Below are positions 26,484 to 36,645 of a stretch of DNA of 64,000 bases, piece after piece. Every line of letters begins with the position of its first letter. Positions within the stretch are counted from its first letter, which is position 1. Source of the DNA: Phocaeicola vulgatus ATCC 8482 (GTDB lineage: Bacteria; Bacteroidota; Bacteroidia; Bacteroidales; Bacteroidaceae). Location: positions 1,674,001 to 1,738,000 of the forward strand of contig NC_009614.1 of assembly GCF_000012825.1 (NCBI RefSeq). The letters are read 5' to 3'. The notes under the pieces were generated by a model. That model was not told where the DNA came from, did no database searches, and saw only the letters and a list, made by a program, of their open reading frames with translations. Made by a program: the position numbers and the translations under genes.

Positions 26484-28064
26484 ATGAATAGAATAACCAG
26501 TAGTGTATTGTATTCTTTGACGGGAGCAGCGATGTTGTCATCGCTGCCTTCCTGCAAGGTAAAGAAAGAGAGCGACGGGAATGAGAAAAAAAGCATGAAT
26601 ATTGTGTATATCATGTGTGATGACCATTCTTTTCAGACTATCAGTGCATATGACCAACGTTATATGCAGACACCCAATATTGACCGGATAGCCAATGAAG
26701 GGGTCCGTTTCACAAATAGTTTTGTGGCAAACTCCCTGAGTGGTCCCAGCCGTGCCTGTATGCTGACCGGTAAACATAGTCATGCCAATGGATTTACGGA
26801 TAATACCACCACATTTGACGGTAACCAGCAGACTTTCCCGAAACTGCTTCAGGCTAATGGCTATCAGACTGCTATGATCGGTAAATGGCATCTGGTATCT
26901 GAACCTACCGGATTTAATTATTGGGACATCCTGATAGGACAAGGGGATTATTATAATCCGAAATTTATTAAAAATGGCGAACGGGTACAAAGGGAAGGCT
27001 ATGCTACCAATATTGTGACAGATTTGGCAATAAATTGGATGGACAGCATCCGGGACAAGAGTAAACCATTCTGTCTTTTTATTCATCATAAGGCGCCTCA
27101 TCGTACCTGGATGCCTGATCTTTGTGACCTTGACTTGTATGATGATGTAACTTATCCGATGCCAGAGAACTTCTATGATAAATATGAAGGCAGAATTCCT
27201 GCATCCAAGCAGGAAATGAGCATTATAAAGGATATGGATTTGGTGTATGACCTGAAGATGGCGGACAAGGAGAATGAGATCCATACCACAACGGGACTGG
27301 AAGAAGCGGGCAGAAATATGTATAATGCTCTGAATCCGGAACAGAAGGCTGTTTGGGACAAGCATTATGATCCTATCATTGCCAAATTCAAACAGGATAA
27401 GTTAACGGGTAAGGCTTTGGCTGAGTGGAAATATCAGCAATATATGCATGATTATATGCGGGTTATCCATTCCATAGACCGTAATGTGGGGCGTGTTTTG
27501 AAGTATTTGGAAGAGAACGGATTGATGGAAAATACGATGATTGTCTATACTTCCGACCAGGGATTCTATATGGGAGAACATGGTTGGTTTGACAAGCGTT
27601 TCATGTACGAAGAGTCTTTCCGTACCCCCTTGCTGGTCCGTTTGCCGGGAGGAAAGAAAGGTGATGTTGATGAAATGGTGCAAAATATTGATTATGGTCC
27701 TACTATATTGGACCTTGCAGGGGTGGAGGTACCGGCAGATATGCATGGAGTTTCTTTCTTGCCTTTGCTGAAGGGGGAGAAAGTGCCTGACTGGCGTAAA
27801 TCATTGTATTATCATTTTTATGAATACCCGGCTGAACATGCTGTCCGCCGCCATTATGGTGTACGTACAGAACGTTATAAATTGATGCATTTTTATAATG
27901 ACATAGACTGTTGGGAACTATATGATTTACAGGAAGATCCTATGGAGATGCATAATATCTACGGACAACCTGGAACGGAAGAGTTGGTTAAAGAATTGAA
28001 GACGGAATTATTACGTCTCCAAGTTCAGTATGATGACCCTATTCGTAACATTTACAAGGATTGA
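26484..28064 (+). CDS. Sulfatase (S1 family), serine-type formylglycine site
   Basis: Arylsulfatase-superfamily hydrolase of 526 residues that removes sulfate esters from glycans in the periplasm. A lipobox-like SLPSC (Cys near 24) suggests a lipoprotein. Metal-binding CDDH is near 50. The formylglycine signature is S-x-P-S-R-A-C-M-L-T-G with Ser86 as the residue to be modified by an anaerobic sulfatase-maturating enzyme. MIGKWHL near 135, HHKAPHRTWMPD near 205 and the metal loop TSDQGFYMGEHGWFDK near 355 complete the set. Subfamily and sulfate position are not decidable here. It ends the SusC/SusD operon and is convergent with the regulator. Confidence 0.92.
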   Translation: MNRITSSVLYSLTGAAMLSSLPSCKVKKESDGNEKKSMNIVYIMCDDHSFQTISAYDQRYMQTPNIDRIANEGVRFTNSFVANSLSGPSRACMLTGKHSHANGFTDNTTTFDGNQQTFPKLLQANGYQTAMIGKWHLVSEPTGFNYWDILIGQGDYYNPKFIKNGERVQREGYATNIVTDLAINWMDSIRDKSKPFCLFIHHKAPHRTWMPDLCDLDLYDDVTYPMPENFYDKYEGRIPASKQEMSIIKDMDLVYDLKMADKENEIHTTTGLEEAGRNMYNALNPEQKAVWDKHYDPIIAKFKQDKLTGKALAEWKYQQYMHDYMRVIHSIDRNVGRVLKYLEENGLMENTMIVYTSDQGFYMGEHGWFDKRFMYEESFRTPLLVRLPGGKKGDVDEMVQNIDYGPTILDLAGVEVPADMHGVSFLPLLKGEKVPDWRKSLYYHFYEYPAEHAVRRHYGVRTERYKLMHFYNDIDCWELYDLQEDPMEMHNIYGQPGTEELVKELKTELLRLQVQYDDPIRNIYKD

Positions 28065-28101
28065 CAACCTAATCTGACCTAAATTTAACATAGCATGAAG
28101 T

Positions 28102-28144
28102 ATTCCCGGTCTTTCTGTTTTCAAGAAGGTCGGGAATCTTTTTT
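28102..28144. terminator. Bidirectional terminator between sulfatase and hybrid regulator
   Basis: ATTCCCG (28102-28108) and CGGGAAT (28131-28137) with paired inner bases form a hairpin, followed by a T-run on the plus strand. It overlaps the 3' end of the regulator gene. Confidence 0.8.
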
Positions 28145-31100
28145 TCTATAATCGGACGGACTCATTCCCATTGCATTTTTGAATACAGTGCTGAAATTGC
28201 GTGAATGCTTGAATCCTGACTGTTCTGCTACTTCGCTTATGGACAGTGTGGTGGCATCTAGTAATTTACGGGCATATTCCAAACGGCATTTTATGATGTA
28301 TTCACTGATGCCTATATCCATCATTCCTTTAGTCTTGTTGTAGAGTGACGCACGGCTCATTCCCATTTGCTTTGCTATGAAATTGACATCCATATCCACA
28401 TTGCTGATATTTTCATTGACAATGCGGCTGAATTGAAGCATCAGCTGCTCATTGATGTGATTCAGATTTTCTTGTTTGGGTATAGGGATATCTATGGTGG
28501 CATAGTGCTTTTTCACGATGTTGTGATTATGCATGATATTCTGTATCTGGATAGAAAGTAAATCCATGTCAAACGGTTTGGTTATATAGGCTTCTGCTCC
28601 TGTTTTGTATCCTTCTTCTATACTGGCGTCATCGACACAGGAAGTAAGCAGTATCACAGGCATATAGTTTAAGTCTGGTTTTTGTTTGATATAGCGGCAT
28701 AGTTCAAATCCGTTCATGCGGGGCATTTTGACATCACTTAATACAATTTGGGGGCGTTGTGACGTAAGGATAGGAAGAGCTTCCATGCCATCATGAGCTT
28801 CATACACTTCTTCAAACAGAACTTGTAGGTTGCAAATCAGGTAATTACATAAGTCGCGATCATCTTCCACTATTAGAATAGAATGAAATTTCTCTATGCT
28901 GTCTTGTTGAGGTTGTTTGTAATCGATGTCGGCTGATAGATGCAATGCATCATTCAAATAGGTTTGAGGTGTAGATTGAATGTCGGCGGCTTCCTGTCTA
29001 TACGGTAATGTGAAAAAGAAAGTCGCTCCTTTGGTTTCATTATTTTGGGCTCCGATGATGCCTCCGTGCATTTCTACCAGTTGTTTGGCGTATGACAAGC
29101 CGATTCCGTTACCTTGAAAGCTATGTTTACCCTGATAGAAGCGAGTGAATAAATTGGCTATATCTTCTTCTTGAAGACCTATTCCCTCATCTTTTATAGT
29201 TACCCGTACACGGCTTCCATTACCTTCGAGGTAAGTGGAAACAGTGACAGTAGAATTTTCTTCGCTGAATTTATAGGCATTTGTCAATAGGTTGTTAACG
29301 ACGATTTCACATTGACTGCGGTCAAAATACATAGTTTCTATGGTAGTGTCAGGAGTAAATGCCAATGAGATATTACGTAACGAAAGTTCATCCTTGAAAT
29401 CATTTAGGATACTTTGCAACCATTCGTTGAAGGGCGTGGAAGACATGCGCAGGATATTTTTCTCTACTTCCATCTTGCGCATATTCAGAATCATGTCAAT
29501 GATGTTTTTCATTTGTCGTGCTTGCTTGAACGCACCATATAGTTTGCCACGGAGTTCATAGGGGATTTGTTTGCTGTTTGTAAGTTGTTTCAACGGTGTA
29601 TAAATTAAGGTTAAAGGGGTACGCAGTTCATGGTTGATATTGATCAAAGCTTTCACTTTTTCCTTGTAGATGGTACGTTCCTGTTCCTTGTATTTCCGTT
29701 TCAGTTGACGGTCGTGAGCTTTTATGATATAGATAATGAAAAGAATGATGATGACCGCACATAATAGGATGAACCAGGATTGTTGCCACCACGGAGGAAG
29801 GACAGTGAATTTCAGCAAAGTGAATTCAGGACTCCAGCTACCATCGTTCTGTGTACATTGAACCGTTATTTTATAGTCGCCCGGAGAAATGGTATGTAAA
29901 ACAAGATGGGGACGGGATGTTTCTGTGTATTCTGTGTTCAGCCCTTTTATACGGAACCGGTAGATGCGCTTGTGAAATACATTTCCCCCTTCCAGTTGTG
30001 TATGTATTTTTAGGGAGGAGAAATTATAAGGAATTTCCATAGTTGATCGGGGGATGAAGTGAACTGTTGTGCCGTTCAATGCTATTTCTTGTAACTTAAG
30101 TGTGATGAGAGGTGGAGCCGAAGCTGGTTTTAAAGCTTTGTTGATTCGTACCAATCCCTCGGAGCCACCCATGTATATGTTGCCGTCACTTGCCACCAAT
30201 GCAGGTTTGGCTAAAAAGTCGTTAGGTAATATGCCGTCCATCTCATTGTAGATGACAAAATGATTTTTATGTGGATTATAAGCGTATATGATTCCCAATG
30301 ACCCCATCCATACGATGCCTTCATGGTCAATGACTAAAGAAGTGATTACGTCATTTCCATCGGGTAGCTTTAATGGCTCTTTACGGTTTGAGGGCAGGTG
30401 AATTCTGGTGACTCCATTAGGTTCGGCTATCCATAGAGTCCCTAAAGAATCAATGCTTGCAGCTAATATCTGGTTATTTTTCTCATAAGCTATGGTTTCG
30501 TATTCGTTTTTCTCTTTGTTGTATTGGAATACATTGTTTCGGTCATGAAAAAATGGATAAGTACGGTATTTTCCAATATAGATCCAGGAATATTGTAATT
30601 GTTTGTTCTTGAAGTGGATGGGAATAAGTTGTTGGCTTCCGGGAATATATCGGTAAAAAGCATTACCGTATAGTTCTATTTCGTTCCGATCATTAACTCG
30701 TATATTGGTGGGTGCACTGGAGCTTGCCAGCTTTGCTTCTGCATCTTTGTCCGGAAGAGAGAAGCGCTGGTAGTTTCCTGTCTTTTTATTGAAGCGGAAG
30801 ATTCCTTTTGAAAAACTGGATGCTAGCAGTTCGGTTTCGGATAAAGGGCAAATGGATACTATTTTTTCTCCCAATGTTTGCGGATAGTGGGTAAAACGTT
30901 CCGTTTGCGGGTCAAAGCAGTTGATACCGCCTCCGTCCGTACCAATCCAGATCCGTCCGTCTTTATCTTCCCATAGGCATAAGGGGCATTTGTCGGACAA
31001 GCCTGAGGCTGGGTTTTGTGCAGCTTTGGTATAGGTAGTGATAAAACCTTTTTCTGCTCCTAGTACGCCTTCCCGCACCATACCTATCCACATGTGGTTG

Positions 31101-32008
31101 TTGCTGTGGCATAGGCATGTGACTGAATTGGCAGGGAATTGCCGGTTTTCTTTGTTTGATAAGATTTGAATATCATGAGTGTCCGGATAGATTATATTCA
31201 CTCCGCCGCCATCTGTTGCCAGCCAAATGGCTTTATCCCATTCTGTTATATCAAGAACGATATCGTTGCTCAAGTTTGAATTACGGGTATTATAGGAGGT
31301 CAGCAGTTGTCCATCCTGATTATAACATTTTACTCCTTGCCCGTAGAAGGAAACCCAGTAACGTCCGGAGGAATCCTTATATAGATCGTATGCATTGGAT
31401 GATTCACCGAATGGAGAATCAGTTATTTCTCCTGTATGTTTATTTAATAGCTTTATTTCCCATGCATTGTTTATTATCAGGTAATGAGTGGAGTTGAAAG
31501 GCTCCATCTTGATAATATGGATTCCTGTTGTTTTTAAAGGGATTGCTTTGGAATGTTTTAATTCTTTTTCATATACAAGCAATGTGTCGGTTACAGGTAT
31601 CAGCAGCTTGCTTCCTTCAGTTGTTATAATGGAAGCTTTTACCGGCTGATTATGTCGCAGAAAAATTTGCAGGGAATCTTTCTCATATTCATAATAACTG
31701 ATTCCTTGTGAGGTGACCGCCCATATCCGCTCTTCATTATCTCCGAAAATATCGTTGATGTAATGGCTGTTTTTACGTAATAAATACGGTAGATTATATT
31801 TCTTGATTTTTTCTCCATTGAAACGATATATTCCCTGAGTGGTTCCGACCCATAATGAACCGTTTTTGTCATCGTATAGGGATATAATAGAGGTTGGAAG
31901 CCCTTCTTTAATAGAAAGTTGTTTAAAATGATAATAAGGACGGTTGATGGAATAAGCTTTTATGATAAAACAACATAGAACCAGGATTACATAGACGGTT
32001 TTTCTCAT
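28121..32008 (-). CDS. Hybrid two-component system sensor/regulator (HTCS)
   Basis: A single 1295-residue protein combining sensor kinase and response regulator, the standard activator of Bacteroides glycan loci. In order: signal/anchor helix, periplasmic two-component propeller repeats (about 25-640; SLWVGTTQGI, RIWIGTDGGG, IVWMGSLG), a Y_Y_Y domain (about 690-755), a membrane helix (about 762-783), HisKA with the phospho-His in NINHELRTPL (near 792), HATPase (NNLLTNAYKFSE; GIGLSYAKQLVEMHGG), receiver (VEDDRDL; phospho-Asp in VLSDVKMPRMNG near 1091; KPFD) and an AraC-type DNA-binding domain at the end. It should sense an oligosaccharide from the target glycan and activate the SusC promoter near 21294. 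Confidence 0.95.
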   Translation of the reverse strand: MRKTVYVILVLCCFIIKAYSINRPYYHFKQLSIKEGLPTSIISLYDDKNGSLWVGTTQGIYRFNGEKIKKYNLPYLLRKNSHYINDIFGDNEERIWAVTSQGISYYEYEKDSLQIFLRHNQPVKASIITTEGSKLLIPVTDTLLVYEKELKHSKAIPLKTTGIHIIKMEPFNSTHYLIINNAWEIKLLNKHTGEITDSPFGESSNAYDLYKDSSGRYWVSFYGQGVKCYNQDGQLLTSYNTRNSNLSNDIVLDITEWDKAIWLATDGGGVNIIYPDTHDIQILSNKENRQFPANSVTCLCHSNNHMWIGMVREGVLGAEKGFITTYTKAAQNPASGLSDKCPLCLWEDKDGRIWIGTDGGGINCFDPQTERFTHYPQTLGEKIVSICPLSETELLASSFSKGIFRFNKKTGNYQRFSLPDKDAEAKLASSSAPTNIRVNDRNEIELYGNAFYRYIPGSQQLIPIHFKNKQLQYSWIYIGKYRTYPFFHDRNNVFQYNKEKNEYETIAYEKNNQILAASIDSLGTLWIAEPNGVTRIHLPSNRKEPLKLPDGNDVITSLVIDHEGIVWMGSLGIIYAYNPHKNHFVIYNEMDGILPNDFLAKPALVASDGNIYMGGSEGLVRINKALKPASAPPLITLKLQEIALNGTTVHFIPRSTMEIPYNFSSLKIHTQLEGGNVFHKRIYRFRIKGLNTEYTETSRPHLVLHTISPGDYKITVQCTQNDGSWSPEFTLLKFTVLPPWWQQSWFILLCAVIIILFIIYIIKAHDRQLKRKYKEQERTIYKEKVKALININHELRTPLTLIYTPLKQLTNSKQIPYELRGKLYGAFKQARQMKNIIDMILNMRKMEVEKNILRMSSTPFNEWLQSILNDFKDELSLRNISLAFTPDTTIETMYFDRSQCEIVVNNLLTNAYKFSEENSTVTVSTYLEGNGSRVRVTIKDEGIGLQEEDIANLFTRFYQGKHSFQGNGIGLSYAKQLVEMHGGIIGAQNNETKGATFFFTLPYRQEAADIQSTPQTYLNDALHLSADIDYKQPQQDSIEKFHSILIVEDDRDLCNYLICNLQVLFEEVYEAHDGMEALPILTSQRPQIVLSDVKMPRMNGFELCRYIKQKPDLNYMPVILLTSCVDDASIEEGYKTGAEAYITKPFDMDLLSIQIQNIMHNHNIVKKHYATIDIPIPKQENLNHINEQLMLQFSRIVNENISNVDMDVNFIAKQMGMSRASLYNKTKGMMDIGISEYIIKCRLEYARKLLDATTLSISEVAEQSGFKHSRNFSTVFKNAMGMSPSDYRKKDSRPS

Positions 32009-32213
32009 TCAGATAAGGTCTTAAAAACAAATATTTGTACAAATATAAGAAATAGGTTTTGAAATTCAAAGCGAAAAGAGGATATTGATAACCGAATGGC
32101 TGTGATATTATATATAATTTGTCATTCTGAACAGATGTAAAAGATAACATAGTGTTCAGAATGACAAAATAGATTGAAAAATGAGGGGGGATTTGTCTGA
32201 CTGTTTTTTGTTC

Positions 32214-34670
32214 TTATAAGGGGATTTTTTTCAGTTTTTCATTCTCAACCATTACTTTATATGTCTTTCCTTTAGTTGTCTTAAAGGTAAAAGTCAGGTT
32301 ACCATATCTCAGATTGCAGGGCTCACCGGCTTTGGACAGAATGACGGCTTCTTTTAATTTCCCATCCTGCCAGATAATGTCAATTTCAAAGTTACCTTTG
32401 GCACAAAGCCCTTTGACAGAACCTTCTTTCCATGCGTCTGGCAAGGCTGGGAGTAATTGGATGAATCCCATGTGACTTTGCAACAACATTTCTGTGATAC
32501 CGGCAGTTCCGCCAAAGTTACCGTCAATCTGGAAAGGCGGATGGGTATCCCATAAGTTGTCCAAAGTTCCATTTTTTAGTAAGTTGCCAAATAGTTTGTA
32601 GGCGTGGTTGCCGTCTTGCAGACGTGCCCATTGATTCAGTTTCCATCCCATGCTCCAGCCGGTAGCTCCGTCACCGCGGTGTTCTAAAACAACTTTGGCG
32701 GCATTGGTTAATTCGGGAGTAGTAATTGGTGAAAGGGTGTGGCCCGGATGCAGTCCGAATAAATGGTTGACGTGACGATGCTCGTCTTTGGGATCGTCTA
32801 TGTCTGTTGACCATTCCATTAACTGACCATAACGTCCTATTTGATAGGGTACAAGATGTTTCAGTACATATTGCCATTGTTTACGGTCTTTGGAATCGAC
32901 ACCCAGTGCTTTGCTGGCATCAATGGCGTTGAGCAATATTTCGCGGACTACAGCGTGTACAAAAGTAGCTCCTTGGTCTACAGGTCCATGCTCGGGAGAA
33001 GTTGAAGGAGCAGCAGTGTAGGTCCCGTCCGGTTTATGCCATAAATAGTCTACAGCAAAGTTGGCACTGCTCTTGATAAGATCATAGCCTACTTCTTTCA
33101 GGAATTTTTTGTCTCGGGTGTAATCATAGTATTCCCAAATGTGAGTTGCCAGCCAGGGACCTGCCATCGGGTTAAAGTTCCAGGACATATTTTCATCGGT
33201 CAAAGGGGAGGTAAATCCGAAAATGTTTCCGGATATGGAGGCTGTCCATCCGCGTGCGCCGAAATAGGCTTGGGCTGTTTTTTCTCCCGGTTTTACCAAG
33301 GTACGGATGAAGTCTATCAAAGGCCATACACATTCGTTCAGATTGGTGGAGCAAGCAGGCCAGTAGTTCATCTGGATATTGATATTATTATGGTAATCTA
33401 CATGCCATGGGCCATCTACCCCGTTGGCCCACATTCCTTGCAGGTTGGCCGGGAGATTGCCGGGGCGTGAACTGGCAATTAATAAGTATCGTCCGAACTG
33501 ATAATAGATTTCTTCCAGCCGGTAGTCCGGATTTCCTTTGCGATAGCGTGCCAGACGTTGATGGGTGGGAAGATCTGTAACGGCAGGATATTGCAAGGTC
33601 ATAGGAGCATGAGGGTTCAGTTGTAGTTTGACTCTGCCAAACAGTTGGGTATAGTCCGTTTTGTGTCGCTCGCATAATTCGTTGTAATTTTTGGCAGCGG
33701 CAGCGTCTAGCATGGCCAGGGTTGTTTGGTCCGGATCAGGACCGACATACGTCTTGGGGTCTTTGAAGTCTGGATTGAAGTTGAGTTTATAATCGGTATC
33801 TGCGGTCAGCAGAAAAATGACTTCATCCGCATTGCGGACAATGAATTTGCCATCAGTCGTGTTCAGGCTTCCTCCTTTGTTTATGGCTTGTATGCGGAGA
33901 GCAAATTTCATTTGGTTGTTTTTGAGGCGACCGGTATAGAGCAAACGATTGGGACCGTCTGTTTTGATATCACCTATGGCTTCAGGGTTGCTGCCATAGC
34001 TGAATATCAGGTTTTGCATGCCGGGACGGTCGGCTGTGAACTTCAGTACCATTACGCTGTCGGGGTAGGAAACGAAGTATTTACGCTCGTAGTTCACTTC
34101 ATCTTTGCGAAAACTGACTATTGCCATGGCCGAGTCAAGAGACAGGATGCGTTTATAATCGGTCATACCGATTTCACTTAAACCGGTTTCGATGTAAGCT
34201 TCTCCCAATGTAGTAAAGGAGCCGAAGCGAAAAGGTGTTTCACGGCTTGGCTCATAATCGGCCAGTCCGTTGAAGTTTTTGCAGGTAAGTTCTTCTGCTT
34301 TTTTCTGGTTACCGTCTGTGAATGCTTGGCGGATTTCGGATAACAGGTGTGCCGACTCTTTATTTACGTTCCAATAATAAGCTGCTCCCTTTTCTGTGTT
34401 CGGCCCTCCGCGCCATAGTGTCTTTTCGTTTAAAGTGATTCGTTCTGCCGCTATAGATCCCATAACATTACCTCCCAAACTGCCGTTTCCTATGGGGAGT
34501 GAGTTGTTTTCCCATGCTTTGTCTGTTGCAGGAGAATACCAGGAAGCGCGTCCGTCCAAATTATTAGGGGTATCAAACCAGATGCTCAGTCCTTTGGTGT
34601 AATCTGTACTCTGTGCTTGTAAGGAAGCTGCGAATAAGCTTCCTAAAATGCATAGTTGAAGTTTCTTCAT
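32214..34670 (-). CDS. Glycoside hydrolase family 95, alpha-L-fucosidase type
   Basis: An 818-residue GH95 enzyme with a signal peptide (LFAASLQAQS, cleavage near 20). GH95 enzymes hydrolyse alpha-1,2-linked L-fucose, or alpha-L-galactose, by inversion. Conserved segments include LPIGNGSLGGNVMG near 57, YHNNINIQMNYWPA near 428 with the two active-site asparagines, STSPEHGPVDQGATF near 560 with the catalytic acid Glu, and QIDGNFGGTAGITEML near 714 with the Asp. Length is typical. Together with the sulfatase it points to a fucosylated, sulfated substrate such as host mucin-type glycans; the substrate is inference. It lies upstream of the regulator gene, same strand, with its own -7 box at 34702. 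Confidence 0.93.
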   Translation of the reverse strand: MKKLQLCILGSLFAASLQAQSTDYTKGLSIWFDTPNNLDGRASWYSPATDKAWENNSLPIGNGSLGGNVMGSIAAERITLNEKTLWRGGPNTEKGAAYYWNVNKESAHLLSEIRQAFTDGNQKKAEELTCKNFNGLADYEPSRETPFRFGSFTTLGEAYIETGLSEIGMTDYKRILSLDSAMAIVSFRKDEVNYERKYFVSYPDSVMVLKFTADRPGMQNLIFSYGSNPEAIGDIKTDGPNRLLYTGRLKNNQMKFALRIQAINKGGSLNTTDGKFIVRNADEVIFLLTADTDYKLNFNPDFKDPKTYVGPDPDQTTLAMLDAAAAKNYNELCERHKTDYTQLFGRVKLQLNPHAPMTLQYPAVTDLPTHQRLARYRKGNPDYRLEEIYYQFGRYLLIASSRPGNLPANLQGMWANGVDGPWHVDYHNNINIQMNYWPACSTNLNECVWPLIDFIRTLVKPGEKTAQAYFGARGWTASISGNIFGFTSPLTDENMSWNFNPMAGPWLATHIWEYYDYTRDKKFLKEVGYDLIKSSANFAVDYLWHKPDGTYTAAPSTSPEHGPVDQGATFVHAVVREILLNAIDASKALGVDSKDRKQWQYVLKHLVPYQIGRYGQLMEWSTDIDDPKDEHRHVNHLFGLHPGHTLSPITTPELTNAAKVVLEHRGDGATGWSMGWKLNQWARLQDGNHAYKLFGNLLKNGTLDNLWDTHPPFQIDGNFGGTAGITEMLLQSHMGFIQLLPALPDAWKEGSVKGLCAKGNFEIDIIWQDGKLKEAVILSKAGEPCNLRYGNLTFTFKTTKGKTYKVMVENEKLKKIPL

Positions 34671-34701
34671 AAATTAATGATATTAGTTAAAGGTATTTTT
34701 A

Positions 34702-34709
34702 CAAAAATA
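34702..34709 (-). promoter_or_regulatory. -7 box of the GH95 gene
   Basis: CAAAAATA on the plus strand reads TATTTTTG on the minus strand, matching TAnnTTTG, 31 bp upstream of the GH95 start. No -33 element was identified. Confidence 0.45.
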
Positions 34710-34768
34710 CAATTAGATTTTTATTTGTGAGAAATGTAATGTTTGAAATTTAGGGTGATTTCCTGTTT

Positions 34769-35989
34769 TTATAGGTATATCAAGGTTGAAAGATAATTTT
34801 CATCGAACATTTCATTGGCGATATCCCACAGATGTTCTGCTGTCAGCATTTCTATCCGTTTGAATACTTCTTCCGGACCTTCAAATTTACCATAGTGCAA
34901 GAACGTTTTTCCCATATCCAATGCATTGTTCTCAAAATTGTCTCCGGCAACTCCTATTTGTCCGATGATCTGTTTTTTTGCTGCACTCAGTTGTGAGGAA
35001 CTTAGTTTGCTGTCACGCAGTTTTTTCAATTCTTTATGAACTAGTCCGATGCAACGGTCTGCATCTTCCGGATCTGTTCCGAAATAGATGCAGAACACTC
35101 CTGTGTCTGTGTATGAGGTCAGATTGGCTTCTACGTTATAGACCAGCCCCCGGCGTTCGCGCAAGGAAACGTTCAGCCGGCTGTTCATACCGGGTCCTCC
35201 CAGCAGATTGTTCAGCAGGTAAAGTCCGGTTCGTTTTTCATTATATGCATTATATCCCCGGCTACCTATCATTACATGGGCTTGATGTGTTTCTTTATTC
35301 AGTGTCAATGTCTTAGGAATATAGAGAAAAGGTTCTGTCCGTTGGCGTTCGGTAATGGAAAAAGGGATGTCGGCTGTCACTTTCTCTATGGTGCGTATCA
35401 CTTTCTTAAAGTCTATATTGCCTTGAATGAAAAAGATCATATTGGTAGCTTTGTAAAAACGGGAAGTAAAATTCAAGGCGTGTTCACTTTTGAAACTACG
35501 CAATAAGTCCGGTTTGCCCAAAATATTCCTTCCCAAAGGATGATTGGGAAAAATCAATTCCTCGAAATCATCAAAAATCAGTTCTGACGGACTGTCTTCA
35601 TAACTTTGTATTTCATCAATAATCACTTCCACTTCTTTGTCAATCTCATGTTGTGGGAAGGTGCTGTGAAATACAATATCTGCCAGCAGTTCTGCTGCCC
35701 GTGAGAAGTGTTCTACCAGAAAAGCACTGTATATCACTGTTTCTTCCTTATTCGTATATGCATTTAAATCTCCGCCTACATTTTCCATGCGGTTCAGGAT
35801 GTGCCATGCATGTCTTTTTTGTGTTCCTTTAAAGATAAGGTGTTCCACGAAATGGGCCATTCCCTGTTCCTGTTCGTTTTCATCACGGGTTCCGGCATCG
35901 ACGGCAAAGCCGCAATAGGCTACATTAGACTGATTGGGAGCGTGAATAATGCGCAGTCCGTTAGGCAAGGTGAAAGTATTGTATGACAT
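34769..35989 (-). CDS. M16-family zinc peptidase
   Basis: A 406-residue peptidase of the pitrilysin/processing-peptidase family (M16). The inverted zinc motif is HFVEH (His46, Glu49, His50), with the downstream Glu expected near residue 126 (EVEVIIDEIQSYED). The second half (LLGGPGMNSRLNVSLRERRGLVY near 250) carries the conserved R/Y pair. No signal peptide is seen, so it is likely cytoplasmic. Natural substrate unknown. A -7 box (TATTTTTG on the minus strand, 36021-36028) lies upstream, divergent from the LOG gene. Confidence 0.9.
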   Translation of the reverse strand: MSYNTFTLPNGLRIIHAPNQSNVAYCGFAVDAGTRDENEQEQGMAHFVEHLIFKGTQKRHAWHILNRMENVGGDLNAYTNKEETVIYSAFLVEHFSRAAELLADIVFHSTFPQHEIDKEVEVIIDEIQSYEDSPSELIFDDFEELIFPNHPLGRNILGKPDLLRSFKSEHALNFTSRFYKATNMIFFIQGNIDFKKVIRTIEKVTADIPFSITERQRTEPFLYIPKTLTLNKETHQAHVMIGSRGYNAYNEKRTGLYLLNNLLGGPGMNSRLNVSLRERRGLVYNVEANLTSYTDTGVFCIYFGTDPEDADRCIGLVHKELKKLRDSKLSSSQLSAAKKQIIGQIGVAGDNFENNALDMGKTFLHYGKFEGPEEVFKRIEMLTAEHLWDIANEMFDENYLSTLIYL

Positions 35990-36020
35990 TGTTTTTTTGC
36001 TTCAAATAAGTTTCGGTTGG

Positions 36021-36028
36021 CAAAAATA
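36021..36028 (-). promoter_or_regulatory. -7 box of the M16 peptidase gene
   Basis: CAAAAATA on the plus strand is TATTTTTG on the minus strand, 31 bp upstream of the start codon. It fits TAnnTTTG. Confidence 0.45.
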
Positions 36029-36091
36029 CAACAAAAGTTATTGCCGTTCTTCAAAAAATGCAGATATTTGTATTTACTAACAGAAAACAAG

Positions 36092-36628
36092 ATGATGGAT
36101 AAAATTGCTATTTTCTGTTCCGCATCCGAGAATATAGAGCCTGTGTTTTTTGAAAAAGCACGTGAGTTGGGCGTTTGGATGGGACAAAACAAGAAGACGT
36201 TAGTGTATGGAGGTGCTAATATCGGATTGATGGAATGTATTGCCAAGGCAGCCAAAGACAACGGTTCGATGATAATGGGAGTTATTCCGACCAAGCTGGA
36301 AGAACGTGGACGAGCCAGCGATTTGGTGGATGTGACTTTCCGTACGGATAATTTGAGTGACCGTAAAGATGTGATGTTGAATGAATCGGATGTAGTGATA
36401 GCTTTGCCGGGAGGAGTGGGTACACTGGATGAGGTTTTTCATGTAATGGCGGCCGCTACGCTGGACTATCATCGTAAAAAAGTAATTTTTTATAATATAA
36501 ATGGCTTTTGGAATGGCATTATCGACTTTTTGGCCGGATTGGAGAGGCAGCATTTTGCCCATCATCCGTTGAACAGTTATTTTGCTGTTGCCAATGACTT
36601 GAGAGAACTAACCGAACTACTTAAATAA
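36092..36628 (+). CDS. LOG-family protein (TIGR00730), cytokinin-activating type fold
   Basis: Rossmann-fold protein of the LOG family; characterised members release a nucleobase from ribonucleotide 5'-monophosphates. The start at 36092 (178 residues) gives MMDKIAIFCSAS; the frame opens upstream at 36017 but the extra residues overlap the peptidase promoter. Conserved motifs are YGGANIGLM near 41, the PGGVGTLDE signature near 107-115, and a preceding RKDVMLNESD segment. A bacterial housekeeping or detoxifying role is possible; true substrate unknown. It heads a group with a SIS isomerase and a PfkB kinase. Confidence 0.88.
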   Translation: MMDKIAIFCSASENIEPVFFEKARELGVWMGQNKKTLVYGGANIGLMECIAKAAKDNGSMIMGVIPTKLEERGRASDLVDVTFRTDNLSDRKDVMLNESDVVIALPGGVGTLDEVFHVMAAATLDYHRKKVIFYNINGFWNGIIDFLAGLERQHFAHHPLNSYFAVANDLRELTELLK

Positions 36629-36645
36629 TATTCATGTAACCTATT

